Assembly: GCA_050179115.1 (NCBI GenBank)
Contig: JBFXFL010000013.1
Coordinates: 1-60,522, forward strand
Length of the DNA: 60,522 bases
Reading direction: 5' to 3'
Source: JAGPUQ01 sp050179115
GTDB lineage: Bacteria > Pseudomonadota > Gammaproteobacteria > Pseudomonadales > Porticoccaceae
Part shown: piece after piece, positions 7,684 to 15,909 of the stretch
Layout of the letters: each line of letters opens with the position of its first letter
How positions within the stretch are numbered: the stretch's first letter is position 1
Notes under the pieces: model-generated
Databases searched by the model: none
Told to the model about the DNA's origin: nothing
Seen by the model: only the letters and a program-made list of their open reading frames with translations
Position numbers and translations under genes: made by a program

Positions 7684-7792
7684 CGGCCAGTTCCGGGGAG
7701 TGAGATGGGAGCGAGGAATCGCTAGGAGCGAGTGAAAACAGGCGTTTTCAGGCGTTCTGGCGAGGCGCCACCCGCAGCACGGATGGCCGGAA
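7681..7792. repeat. 112 bp element with 9-base terminal inverted repeats
   Basis: TTCCGGCCA (7681-7689) and TGGCCGGAA (7784-7792) are perfect inverted ends. Inside are an AGGAGCGAG/GGAGCGAGG type duplication and a small hairpin (GAAAAC / GTTTTC). It lies exactly where thrH homology breaks. It could be a small non-autonomous element or chance dyads. Confidence 0.35.
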
Positions 7793-7803
7793 CCCCGCGT
7801 GGC

Positions 7804-7872
7804 GCGGGGATTCGCGCAAAGAAAAAAGGGCCCGGAGACTATCCGAGCCCTTGTGGATGGTGGAGGCGGCGG
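7804..7872. repeat. Right copy of ssrA 3'-end/terminator direct repeat
   Basis: Partner of 6647-6715. This copy is continuous with the intact tmRNA gene, so after an insertion it would be the reconstituted junction, while the left copy marks the displaced original flank. Confidence 0.72.
7822..7852 (-). terminator. ssrA rho-independent terminator
   Basis: On the minus strand GGGCTCGGA and TCCGGGCCC pair (one G-U) around a 5-base loop, followed by a run of six T with TTCTTT. It lies directly downstream of the tmRNA CCA end. Confidence 0.85.
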
Positions 7873-8222
7873 GAATTGAACCCGCGTCCGTCAGTCCGCT
7901 ACCGGTAGCTCTACATGCTTATTCGGTCTTTATGTTTAGCCCATCACAACCCGGCCGACAGGGCGCGCGATGTAGCGATTCCGGTAAGGTTTTAGCGGTT
8001 CCGCCCCGGACGAGCTTCCCCGCGATCTTGTGAGAGTCGACGCCTGGAACCTGAACGCACAAGCACGGCTTCAGTCAGACGGCACCCTACTGGGTATTAA
8101 GCAGCGAGTGCGTAGTTGTCGTCGTTGGCAACTAAAGTTTGCGATTTTGGATTAACGAGATTGATCGCCCTCTCGGCATGCACCACAGGCTTTGTAACCG
8201 GCGTCGAATCCAAAACGCCCCC
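7858..8222 (-). ncRNA. ssrA: Transfer-messenger RNA (tmRNA)
   Basis: A 365-base one-piece tmRNA that rescues stalled ribosomes together with SmpB. The 5' end GGGGGCG (8222-8216) pairs with CGCCTCC (7868-7862) ahead of the A-CCA end (7861-7858), giving a tRNA-like acceptor stem with one G-U. The T-arm GGGTTCAATTCCC is visible. The resume codon follows TTTAGTT and the tag reads ANDDNYALAA with a TAA stop, the usual gammaproteobacterial degradation tag ending in ALAA. The 3' end is duplicated at 6701-6715, marking ssrA as an integration site. smpB lies 2.8 kb away on the same strand, beyond ppsA. Confidence 0.97.
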
Positions 8223-8303
8223 AAAGCTTGAAGTATTCATGGGACAAATCGAGCCGCCCCATAGTTCCCCGGTCGTATTGCTGGATAGGCCGGAAGCGCG
8301 CGG

Positions 8304-8309
8304 ATTCTA
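8304..8309 (-). promoter_or_regulatory. Probable -10 element for ssrA
   Basis: TAGAAT on the minus strand, preceded by TGTGC, lies about 80 bases before the mature tmRNA 5' end, a normal distance for a precursor trimmed by RNase P. No good -35 hexamer is visible. The stretch 8310-8432 otherwise shows a small dyad (TTATTG 8375-8380, CAATAA 8386-8391) upstream of ppsA. Confidence 0.4.
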
Positions 8310-8432
8310 GCACAGCAGGGATCGGCTTGACCCGGCGCAACCGAGGGACGAGATGGTTTTGCCCCGGCGTGTGGTTATTGTGGTGCAATAAACACCAGGC
8401 GTAATTGGGGCTCTATCCACTCGGAGAAATCG

Positions 8433-10829
8433 ATGGCTCAGGATTCAAGGTATGTGGTCGATCTGGACCAGGTCCGGCGCGACGACGTCGCCCAGGTCGG
8501 CGGCAAGAACGCGTCCCTCGGCGAGATGCTGTCGCAGTTGTCCGCCAGCGGTATTGCGGTGCCGCCGGGCTTTGCCACCACCGCGGATGCCTACCGGTTG
8601 TTTTTGACCGCCAGCGGGCTGGATCGACAGATCGGCGATGCCATGGCCGCCGCTCGTGCGGCCGAGGTGTCGCTGGGCGCGGCGGCGGCCGATATCCGCG
8701 CGGCGTTCGAGCGCGCGCCCTGGCCGGCGGAACTGGCGGCGGCGATCACTGCGGGTTACCGGGATCTTTGCGCCCGCACCGGGATGGCGGATGTGGATGT
8801 CGCGGTGCGCTCCAGCGCCACCGCCGAGGATCTGCCGGATGCGAGCTTTGCCGGCCAGCAGGAGACCTTCCTCAATATTCGCGGCGAGGCGGCGCTGCTC
8901 GATGCCTGCCGGCGCTGCTACGCCTCGCTGTTTACCGCCCGCGCCATCAGCTACCGGGAAGCCAAGGGTTTCCCGCACGACAAGGTGGCGCTCTCGGTGG
9001 GTGTGCAGCAGATGGTGCGCAGCGATCTGGGCGGCGCCGGGGTGATGTTCACCCTGGATACCGAGACCGGCTGCGACCGCGTGGTGGTGATCAATGCGGC
9101 CTACGGTCTGGGCGAGAACGTGGTGCAGGGCGATGTGGACCCGGACGAGTATCTGGTGTTCAAGCCGCTGCTGGCCGATGCCGCGCTGGTGCCCATCATC
9201 GAGAAGCGCTGCGGCGGCAAGGCGCAGAAGATGATCTACTCAACCGAGGGCGGGCGCTCCACCCTCAATATCCACACCACCGAGGCGGAGCGGGCGGCGC
9301 TGGTGCTGACCGATGCCGAGATCCTGCAACTCGCGCGCTGGGCCTGCGCCATCGAGGCCCATTACGGCACGCCCATGGATATCGAGTGGGCCCGCGACGG
9401 GCGTAACGGGGCGCTCTATATCGTGCAGGCGCGGCCGGAGACGGTGCATTCGCAGACCGCGGCGGACACCCTGCGCACCTACGCGGTCACGGACAAGGGC
9501 GAGGTGCTGGCGCGCGGACTCGCCATCGGCGAGGCGGCCGTGGTGGGCCGGGTGTGCCGGATCGACGATCCCCGCGACATCGACCGCTTCGTCGACGGCG
9601 CCATTCTGGTGGCGGAGACCACGAGCCCGGACTGGGTGCCGATCATGAAGCGCGCGGCGGCCATCGTCACCAATCACGGTGGGCGTACCTCCCACGCTGC
9701 GATCGTCAGCCGCGAGCTGGGGGTGCCGGCGGTGATCGGCACCGGCTCCGGGACTCGCACGCTGGTCGATGGCGCCGAGGTCACGGTGTCCTGCGCCGAG
9801 GGCGATCAGGGCTTTGTGTACAGTGGCCGGGCCAGCATCCGGATCGACGAGCTCGCACTTGCCGAACTGCCCGCAACCCGCACCAAGATCATGCTCAATC
9901 TGGCCGACCCGGGCGCTGCGCTGCGCTGGTGGCGCCTGCCGGCGGACGGAGTCGGACTCGCGCGCATGGAGTTCGTCATCGACCACGCGATCAAGGTTCA
10001 CCCCATGGCGCTGGTGCATTTCGATGAACTGACCGATGCCGCGGCCAAGGCGGAGATTGCGGCGCTCACCAAGAGCTACGCCAAACGCACGGATTATTTT
10101 GTCGATCGCCTGGCGCGCGGGCTCGCGCGCATCGCCGCGGTGCAATACCCGAACCCGGTGATCGTGCGGCTCTCGGACTTCAAGACCAACGAATACGCCC
10201 ACCTGCTCGGTGGCACCCAGTTCGAGCCTCGCGAGGAGAACCCCATGCTGGGTTTTCGCGGTGCTTCACGTTATTACTCGCCGCGCTATCGCGAGGGCTT
10301 CGACCTGGAATGTCAGGCGTTGCGCCGCTTGCGCGAAGAGATGGGCTTTACCAACGTGGTGGTGATGGTGCCCTTCTGCCGCACGCCGGGCGAGGCGGAC
10401 CAGGTGCTCGCGGTGATGGCGGAGAACGGTCTGGTGCGGGGCGAGCGGGGACTCCAGGTCTATGTGATGTGCGAGATTCCCTCGAACGTCATTCTGGCCG
10501 CGGAATTCGCCGCGCGCTTCGACGGCTTTTCCATCGGCTCCAACGATCTGACCCAGTTGACCCTGGGTGTCGAGCGCGACTCGGAACTGCTGGCGCCCTT
10601 GTTCAGCGAGCGGGACCCGGCGGTGCAGTGGATGATTCGCACCGTCATCCGGGACGCTCACATTGCCGGCGCCAAGGTCGGCCTGTGCGGGCAGGCGCCC
10701 AGCGATCATCCGGAGTTCGCGCAGTTTCTGGTGGAGTGCGGTATCGATTCTATGTCGGTCACGCCGGACAGCTTTGCCACCGTGAAACGCCATGTGGCGG
10801 CGGCGGAGGCCGGTACCCAAAAGAGCTAG
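8433..10829 (+). CDS. ppsA: Phosphoenolpyruvate synthase
   Basis: 798 residues, full length. It converts pyruvate, ATP and water to phosphoenolpyruvate, AMP and phosphate for gluconeogenesis from C3 and acetate-type substrates. The N-terminal ATP-grasp part begins VGGKNASLGEML. The central swivelling domain carries the phospho-accepting His in NHGGRTSHAAIVSRE (His421, the same number as in E. coli). The C-terminal PEP/pyruvate barrel ends with GLCGQAPSDHPEF, containing the proton-donor Cys. The ATG follows CGGAGAAA by a few bases. Upstream is ssrA on the other strand, and the regulator usually next to ppsA (PpsR) is not in the window. Its presence fits a cell that oxidises acyl-CoA compounds, as other genes here suggest. 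Confidence 0.97.
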   Translation: MAQDSRYVVDLDQVRRDDVAQVGGKNASLGEMLSQLSASGIAVPPGFATTADAYRLFLTASGLDRQIGDAMAAARAAEVSLGAAAADIRAAFERAPWPAELAAAITAGYRDLCARTGMADVDVAVRSSATAEDLPDASFAGQQETFLNIRGEAALLDACRRCYASLFTARAISYREAKGFPHDKVALSVGVQQMVRSDLGGAGVMFTLDTETGCDRVVVINAAYGLGENVVQGDVDPDEYLVFKPLLADAALVPIIEKRCGGKAQKMIYSTEGGRSTLNIHTTEAERAALVLTDAEILQLARWACAIEAHYGTPMDIEWARDGRNGALYIVQARPETVHSQTAADTLRTYAVTDKGEVLARGLAIGEAAVVGRVCRIDDPRDIDRFVDGAILVAETTSPDWVPIMKRAAAIVTNHGGRTSHAAIVSRELGVPAVIGTGSGTRTLVDGAEVTVSCAEGDQGFVYSGRASIRIDELALAELPATRTKIMLNLADPGAALRWWRLPADGVGLARMEFVIDHAIKVHPMALVHFDELTDAAAKAEIAALTKSYAKRTDYFVDRLARGLARIAAVQYPNPVIVRLSDFKTNEYAHLLGGTQFEPREENPMLGFRGASRYYSPRYREGFDLECQALRRLREEMGFTNVVVMVPFCRTPGEADQVLAVMAENGLVRGERGLQVYVMCEIPSNVILAAEFAARFDGFSIGSNDLTQLTLGVERDSELLAPLFSERDPAVQWMIRTVIRDAHIAGAKVGLCGQAPSDHPEFAQFLVECGIDSMSVTPDSFATVKRHVAAAEAGTQKS

Positions 10830-10833
10830 CGGC

Positions 10834-10934
10834 GTAGGGTGGGTAAGCGATAGCGCACCCACCAACAGACCACCGTGGCTTGAACTGGCATCGTGCGGCA
10901 ATCTCGGCGGATGCGCCCTGCTTATCCGCCCTAC
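10834..10934. repeat. Dispersed GTAGGG-type repeat with inverted ends
   Basis: The ends GTAGGGTGGGTAAGCG (from 10834) and TGCTTATCCGCCCTAC (to 10934) are imperfect inverted repeats, 13 of 16 positions. Sequences of the form GTAGGG(C/T)GG(A/G)TAAGCG...GCGCA are known as scattered intergenic repeats in many proteobacteria. It fills most of the ppsA-smpB gap (10830-11037); the rest shows nothing clear. Confidence 0.6.
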
Positions 10935-11037
10935 ACCTCTGTGCGTCCTGAGCGTTAGCGCGGTGAGCGGCGGGGATCGGCACTCCGGCGGGGCATTGTT
11001 GCCGAGTACAACCCGGCGTTCCCGGGGGCGCCAAGGG

Positions 11038-11526
11038 CTAGACCGAGTGGCGCATCATGCGCTGCTTCTGGCGCTGCCAGTCGCGGCTTTTTTCGGTCTC
11101 GCGCTTGTCGTAGTCGGCCTTGCCCTTGGCGAGCGCGATCTCGCATTTGACCCGATGCTGGCTCCAGTAGAGCGCGGTGGCCACGCAGGTGTACCCCTTC
11201 TGCTGCACGGCGCCCGCGAAGCGGTCGAGTTCGCGCCGGTTGAGCAGCAGCTTGCGGGAGCGGGTCGGGTCGGTGACGAAATGCGTGGCGGCTGAGGGAA
11301 GCGGCGTGATCAAGGCGCCCAGCAGAAAAGCCTCGCCATCCTTGAACAGCACATAGCTGTCCACGAGCTGGGCCTTGCCGGCCCGCAGGCTTTTGACTTC
11401 CCAGCCTTCCAGGACCATACCTGCTTCCAGGCGATCCTCCAGGCTGTAGTCATGGCGGGCGCGCTTGTTGAGGGCAATGGTCGAGGGGGCGGCGCCGGAT
11501 TTGGCACCCTTGTTGGCTTTGCTCAT
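11038..11526 (-). CDS. smpB: SsrA-binding protein SmpB
   Basis: 162 residues, the usual size. SmpB binds the tRNA-like end of tmRNA and places it in stalled ribosomes for trans-translation. Recognisable stretches are NKRARHDYSLEDRLEAGMVL, GWEVKSLRAGKAQLVDSYV, and the basic C-terminal tail (KGKADYDKRETEKSRDWQRQ) that enters the mRNA channel. The ATG at 11526 (MSKANKGAK) fits the family start, and longer upstream frames add unrelated residues. It sits back to back with ratA on the other strand, as in Pseudomonas. Confidence 0.97.
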   Translation of the reverse strand: MSKANKGAKSGAAPSTIALNKRARHDYSLEDRLEAGMVLEGWEVKSLRAGKAQLVDSYVLFKDGEAFLLGALITPLPSAATHFVTDPTRSRKLLLNRRELDRFAGAVQQKGYTCVATALYWSQHRVKCEIALAKGKADYDKRETEKSRDWQRQKQRMMRHSV

Positions 11527-11671
11527 GGCCGCGATTATAGGGACTTGGCTGCGGCCTGTGGCTGCCAATTTCGGCGGCGGCGCCACTGAGGCTAAACTGC
11601 GTCTCCCGAACTGGGCGATTTTTGAGGGGTGACATGGTGGTGGAGCACGCAATTCCCGTGGCGGCGCGGCG

Positions 11672-12142
11672 GTGAGCGAGGCCCGCATTCAGCGCAGTGC
11701 CCTGGTGCCCCGGGACGCCGCCGACCTGTTTCGGCTGGTATGCGCGGTAGAGGATTACCCCGAGTACATGGACGGCTGTATCGGTGCTGAAGTCTACAGC
11801 CGCAGCGCCACCGAGATGCGCGCCCGGCTCGATCTCGGCAAGGCCGGACTGCGTTACAGCTTCGTCACCCGCAACCTGCTGCATTTCCCGGCGCACATCG
11901 AGTTATTGCTCGAAGAAGGACCGTTCAAACAGTTTCACGGCGACTGGCGCTTTGTCCGCCTCGGCGAGCTGGGCTGCAAGGTGAGTCTGGATCTGCGTTT
12001 TGAAATGAATCATCGCCTGCTGAGCAAGCCGGCCGAAAAACTGTTTACGCGGGTCGCCAACAATCTGGTGCAGGCTCTGGTGGAACGTGCCGCGACGCAT
12101 GGGGCGCCCACTGGCGTGACGGTGCGGGGCGGCGCTCCGTGA
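11672..12142 (+). CDS. ratA: RatA/Coq10-type START-domain protein
   Basis: 156 residues with the RatA/PasT family signature: an N-terminal SALVPRDAADLFRLVCAVED, then YPEYMDGCIGAEV, and a C-terminal helix LFTRVANNLVQALVERA. Members have a lipid-binding START-like fold. In E. coli RatA was reported to hinder 70S assembly, and homologues relate to the ubiquinone-binding Coq10 family. The start is GTG at 11672. Its stop overlaps the next gene (GTGA), so ratA and rnfH are co-translated. Family membership is clear; the exact role here is not. Confidence 0.92.
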   Translation: MSEARIQRSALVPRDAADLFRLVCAVEDYPEYMDGCIGAEVYSRSATEMRARLDLGKAGLRYSFVTRNLLHFPAHIELLLEEGPFKQFHGDWRFVRLGELGCKVSLDLRFEMNHRLLSKPAEKLFTRVANNLVQALVERAATHGAPTGVTVRGGAP

Positions 12143-12501
12143 GCGATGCGGATTCAGCGCTGGCCCCGGCGCCAGTCGCGACCGGAGCTGATCGGATCGA
12201 GGCGCCGGATCTGATCGAGATAGAGGTGGCCTGCGCACTTCCCGAGCGTCAGCACATCCTGGCGATCAGGGTGCCGCGCGGCACCACGGCACTCGCGGCC
12301 GTGGCGATGTCCGGCATCTCGGCGTTGTTTCCCGAGGTGTCTATCGATCCGGCGCGCCTGGGGATTTTCGGGCGCTTGCTGGGCACCCGGGGTTTGCCGT
12401 CTGCGGATCGCTATGCCCTGTGTCCCGGCGATCGGGTGGAGATTTATCGGCCGCTGGTTGCCGATCCAAAAGAAGCGAGACGTCGCCGCGCGGCGCGCTG
12501 A
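12139..12501 (+). CDS. rnfH: RnfH family protein (UPF0125)
   Basis: 120 residues with a beta-grasp (ubiquitin-like) core: IEIEVACALPERQHILAIRV, later LGIFGRLLGTRGLPSADRYA and GDRVEIYRPLVADPKEARRR, the conserved RnfH ending. The GTG start overlaps the ratA stop by 4 bp, the usual ratA-rnfH pairing. The N-terminus is about 25 residues longer than typical (Ala/Pro-rich), so an internal start is possible, though none has a clear ribosome site. The molecular role is unknown; the name comes from neighbourhood to rnf genes in some species. Confidence 0.88.
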   Translation: MSDADSALAPAPVATGADRIEAPDLIEIEVACALPERQHILAIRVPRGTTALAAVAMSGISALFPEVSIDPARLGIFGRLLGTRGLPSADRYALCPGDRVEIYRPLVADPKEARRRRAAR

Positions 12502-12515
12502 GCCTGTTTTTTTGC

Positions 12516-13049
12516 TCAGTCGCCGATGCCGTGGGCTTCAATCACATTGTTCGACTCACCCGGTTCCGCCTCCGGCTCGGGTGTAATCGCCTCCGGCGTG
12601 GGAGCGCCCGCCGCCGTCCCGGACTGCGCTTCCTGAACGGTTTCGCCGCCAGCGGCACCGCCGGGCATGTAGTCTCCACTGATGCCGACCAGACGATCGC
12701 CTTCGAACAGGATGGTCATCTGTTCGCGCAATTCCTTTCCGGACGGTAGTTTCAGGGTGTAGAGATAATCCCAGCGATTCTGGTTGAAGGTATCGGCGAT
12801 CAGCGGCGTGCCCATGATGAAGCGCACCTGGGAGCGCGTCATGCCCGGCTGCAATTTGTCGACCATGTCCTGGGTGATGATGTTTCCCTGCTGGATCGGG
12901 AACCTGAACACGCGGGGCAGGATTCGGAAGCCCGATTTTTCGGTCGCTGCCGGCGTTTCGGTCACTGCCGGTTTTTGGGTCGATGATGCACAACCGGTGA
13001 GCAACGCTACGGCCAGGACCAGCGCGAGCGAGCGGGGGTGCGGCATCAC
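12516..13049 (-). CDS. bamE: Outer membrane assembly lipoprotein BamE (SmpA/OmlA)
   Basis: 177 residues. The signal peptide ends in the lipobox LLTGC (Cys at about 20), so it is a lipoprotein of the outer membrane BAM complex that inserts beta-barrel proteins. The BamE fold is seen in QGNIITQDMVDKLQPGMTRS, QVRFIMGTPLIADTF and NRWDYLYTLKLPSG. After the fold comes an acidic Gly/Ala/Pro/Glu tail of about 50 residues not found in short BamE proteins such as that of E. coli (113 residues). It is divergent from fur, the conserved arrangement in Pseudomonas and relatives, and convergent with rnfH. Confidence 0.94.
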   Translation of the reverse strand: MMPHPRSLALVLAVALLTGCASSTQKPAVTETPAATEKSGFRILPRVFRFPIQQGNIITQDMVDKLQPGMTRSQVRFIMGTPLIADTFNQNRWDYLYTLKLPSGKELREQMTILFEGDRLVGISGDYMPGGAAGGETVQEAQSGTAAGAPTPEAITPEPEAEPGESNNVIEAHGIGD

Positions 13050-13119
13050 GGGGTTTCCGTTACAGGGAGAGGCGGGGGATAATACTCAAACCGCCATGCC
13101 GTTAGAAGGGGCGCATCCG

Positions 13120-13539
13120 ATGTCGGGCGAAGACCGAGAGATACGCAATGCCGGCCTCAAGGTCACTCACCCCCGGGTGAGGATCCTCCAGCTCCTTGAG
13201 CAATCGGATCATAAACACATGACGGCGGACGAGGTGTACCGAACGCTCGCCGATGCCGGCGAAGATGTCGGAATTGCCACCGTGTACCGGGTGTTGACCC
13301 AGTTCGAGGCCGTGGGCCTGGTGGAGAAGCACGCGTTCGACGATGGGGCCGCGCACTATGAAATCAATCGCGGCGATCATCACGATCATATGGTGTGCAT
13401 GGTCACCGGCGAGGTCACCGAATTTCGCAGTGACGAAATCGAGCGTATCCAGCGCAAGATCGCAGCCGACGCGGGCTACGAACTGATCGGGCACAGTCTG
13501 GTGCTCTATGTCAGGCCCGTCGAGAAGAAAATCGCTTGA
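13120..13539 (+). CDS. fur: Ferric uptake regulator Fur
   Basis: 139 residues. Fur represses iron-uptake genes when loaded with Fe2+. The winged helix covers about 10-85 (NAGLKVTHPRVRILQLLEQ, DVGIATVYRVLTQFE). The metal-binding HHDH lies at 87-90. Cys93 is kept but the second Cys of the CxxC of E. coli Fur is Thr96, and there is no His-rich tail, as in Pseudomonas Fur. The ATG at 13120 has AGAAGGGG 8 bases before it; an ATG at 13096 would add MPLEGAHP and lacks such a site. Promoter candidates (GATAAT near 13077) lie in the short fur/bamE divergent region. A regulator function is very likely intact. Confidence 0.97.
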   Translation: MSGEDREIRNAGLKVTHPRVRILQLLEQSDHKHMTADEVYRTLADAGEDVGIATVYRVLTQFEAVGLVEKHAFDDGAAHYEINRGDHHDHMVCMVTGEVTEFRSDEIERIQRKIAADAGYELIGHSLVLYVRPVEKKIA

Positions 13540-13615
13540 GCAGTTGTATTGATCGGTCCCGGGCCAGCTCCGGCTGACCCCTTGTTTTGCCCACGCCCAG
13601 ACACCAGGAGCCAAT

Positions 13616-14755
13616 GTGGAAGATATCAGTTTGCAGTCGAAGATCGATGTCCTGACGGAGCAGCAGGTGCTGATCCAGGACAGCGCCGTCGCCTTTGTCG
13701 CCGGTGACGAAGAGCTCAAGCGCGTACGCGCAAACCGCTTCGTGCAGCCCGGCTTTGATCGCGCCGGCTGGCGTGAGATGGCGGAAGCCGGCTGGTTGGG
13801 CTTCGTGGTTCCGGAGGAATACGGCGGTGTCGGCCTGGGCTTCGCCGATCTCGCCCTGGTGCTGATCCAGTTGGGTAAAGGCCTGGTGCCGGCACCCTTC
13901 GTGGCCACCGCGGTGCTGGCCGCGCGGACCCTGGCGGGCAGCGACAACGCGGCGTTGCGCGCCGAGCGCCTGCCGCAACTGGTCGCCGGCGCCTGGCTGC
14001 CCGCACTGGCCTGGCAGGAGGCGCGCGCGAGTCTGGATGTGAAAGCGCGGCAAGTGGTCTGCGCCAACGGCAAGCTCAACGGGCGCAAGGTTTTTGTGCC
14101 CGATGCGGGCGGCGCCGATGCCTTTATCGTTTCCGCTGCGGTATCCGGAGGCACCGCGCTGTATCTGGTGGACAAGGGCGCGCCCGGTCTGACCCTGGAA
14201 TTCGAGCAGCGGGTCGACGGCGGTTTTTACGGCCATCTGAATTTTGCCGACACGCCGGTGGAAGCGCAGGTCGCCGGGCCGGAGCGGAGCGAGGCGTTGC
14301 TTGCCGCCGTGCTCGATGAGGGTCGCGTCGCCGCCAGCGCCGAACTGCTCGGGGTGATGACGCGGGCGCTGGAAATCAGTGTCGATTACCTCAAGCAGCG
14401 GGTGCAGTTCGACAAACCCATCGGCAGCTTTCAGGCGCTTCAGCACAAGACCGTCGATCTGTTCATTCTGAGCGAGATTTCCCGCTCGGTGCTGTTGCAG
14501 ACCACTGCCCTGTTCGATGGCGATGCCGATGCCACTCAGCGCGCTGTCGCCGCGAGTCAGGTCAAGGCGCGCTGCTCGGATGCCGCGCTCAAGATCGGCA
14601 AGGACGCGATTCAGCTCCACGGCGGCATCGGCTACACCGACGAATGCAACATCGGTCTCTATCTGAAGAAGGCCATGTATTTGGCCTCCTGGCTCGGCAG
14701 CGCCAGCGCCCACCGCGCGCGCTACGCCGATCTGACCCTGGGAGCCGTGCAATGA
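13616..14755 (+). CDS. Acyl-CoA dehydrogenase family protein (small-subunit-like)
   Basis: 379 residues, the first of three overlapping acyl-CoA dehydrogenase genes. The GTG start is preceded by AGGAG. Family features: GWLGFVVPEEYGGVGLGFAD near residue 65, a poorly conserved middle beta domain, and the C-terminal KDAIQLHGGIGYTDE with a conserved Arg-rich end. The middle domain lacks the usual WIT/S flavin-contact motif and the position that is catalytic Glu in medium-chain enzymes is not Glu, so it may be a partner subunit of the next two proteins, as in heteromeric sterol- or pimeloyl-type dehydrogenases. Substrate unknown. The block interrupts the usual fur-recN order. Confidence 0.82.
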   Translation: MEDISLQSKIDVLTEQQVLIQDSAVAFVAGDEELKRVRANRFVQPGFDRAGWREMAEAGWLGFVVPEEYGGVGLGFADLALVLIQLGKGLVPAPFVATAVLAARTLAGSDNAALRAERLPQLVAGAWLPALAWQEARASLDVKARQVVCANGKLNGRKVFVPDAGGADAFIVSAAVSGGTALYLVDKGAPGLTLEFEQRVDGGFYGHLNFADTPVEAQVAGPERSEALLAAVLDEGRVAASAELLGVMTRALEISVDYLKQRVQFDKPIGSFQALQHKTVDLFILSEISRSVLLQTTALFDGDADATQRAVAASQVKARCSDAALKIGKDAIQLHGGIGYTDECNIGLYLKKAMYLASWLGSASAHRARYADLTLGAVQ

Positions 14756-15909
14756 CCGACCTGATCGACTACAACGCCCTGGACGATGGCGAGTTCCGCC
14801 GTCTGGTTCACGACTGGATGGTGGCCAATTATCCCGAGGAGCTGCGCTTTCCGCCCGAGCGCATGCACTGGGACCAGTGCGGCGGCTGGTATATGAAACT
14901 CGCTGCACGGGGCTGGCTCGCGCCCGGCTGGCCGCGCGAATACGGCGGCATGGGGCTCGACGCCAACAAGCTGCTGATCTTCATGGATGTGTGCGAGTCC
15001 TATGGCGTCGGCCGCACCCCGGACCAGGGCATGACCATGGTGGGGCCGCTGTTGATCCAGCACGGCAGCGCGGAGCAAAAAGCTTATTACCTGCCGAAAA
15101 TCCTCGCCGGCGAGCATATCTGGTGTCAGGGTTATTCCGAGCCCGGCGCGGGCTCGGATCTCGCCAGCCTGCGCACCTCGGCGGTGCGCGACGGCGATCA
15201 CTATGTGGTCAACGGCCACAAGATCTGGACCACGCTGGCCATGGACGCCAACATGATCTTCATGCTGGTGCGCACGCAAAATACCGGCAAGAAGCAGGAG
15301 GGCATCACCTTTCTGCTGGTGCCCCTGGAAACCCCCGGCATTACCGTGCGGCCGATCGTCAATCTCGGCATGCACGACGAGTTCGCCGAAGTGTTCTTCG
15401 ACAATGTGCGGGTGCCGGTCGCCAATGTGGTGGGCGGCGAGAACAATGGCTGGACCATCGCCAAGGCGCTGCTCGGCCATGAGCGCATCTTCATCGGCAG
15501 TCCCAAGTTTGCCACCCTCGCCATGTACCGGCTCAAGGCGCTGGCGGAAGCGGTGGGCCTGTTCGCCGATCCGAATTTCGTCGCGCGCTATACGGCGTTG
15601 AAGCTCGATGTCGAGGATCTGGGCGCGGCCTACCGGCGTTTCGTGGCGGTGCTCAAGCGCGGCGGCCATATCGGCGCCGAGGTGTCCCTGCTGAAAATCT
15701 GGAATACCGAGACCCAGCAGCGCATCACCGACCTGATGCTCGACGCCGCCGGCGAGAGTGCCGGCGTCTGGGGTGGGGTGGATACGGCGGACGGTCTGGT
15801 GCGCCCGGCGGGCGAATTCATCGGCTCGCGGCCCACCACGATTTACGGCGGCAGCAACGAAGTGCAGCGCAACATCCTCGCCAAGGCCGCGCTGGGGTTG
15901 CCCGGCTGA
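14752..15909 (+). CDS. Acyl-CoA dehydrogenase (large-subunit-like), paralogue 1
   Basis: 385 residues. It should oxidise an acyl-CoA to the 2,3-enoyl-CoA with FAD. Signatures are GWLAPGWPREYGGMG, the flavin-contact region QGYSEPGAGSDLASLRTSA, HKIWTTLAMDAN, and the C-terminal TIYGGSNEVQRNILAKAAL. In that last motif the Glu of YEGT in medium-chain enzymes is Gly, so the base must lie elsewhere, as in isovaleryl-type enzymes, or be absent. The ATG overlaps the previous stop (ATGA), indicating one operon. It closely resembles the next protein, so the pair looks like a tandem duplication. Chain type and pathway cannot be told. Confidence 0.9.
   Translation: MTDLIDYNALDDGEFRRLVHDWMVANYPEELRFPPERMHWDQCGGWYMKLAARGWLAPGWPREYGGMGLDANKLLIFMDVCESYGVGRTPDQGMTMVGPLLIQHGSAEQKAYYLPKILAGEHIWCQGYSEPGAGSDLASLRTSAVRDGDHYVVNGHKIWTTLAMDANMIFMLVRTQNTGKKQEGITFLLVPLETPGITVRPIVNLGMHDEFAEVFFDNVRVPVANVVGGENNGWTIAKALLGHERIFIGSPKFATLAMYRLKALAEAVGLFADPNFVARYTALKLDVEDLGAAYRRFVAVLKRGGHIGAEVSLLKIWNTETQQRITDLMLDAAGESAGVWGGVDTADGLVRPAGEFIGSRPTTIYGGSNEVQRNILAKAALGLPG

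Noticed and set aside
13396..13410. Fur damaged by loss of the second Cys of CxxC
   Set aside because: Pseudomonas-type Fur also has a single Cys here and is functional; all other metal ligands are present.
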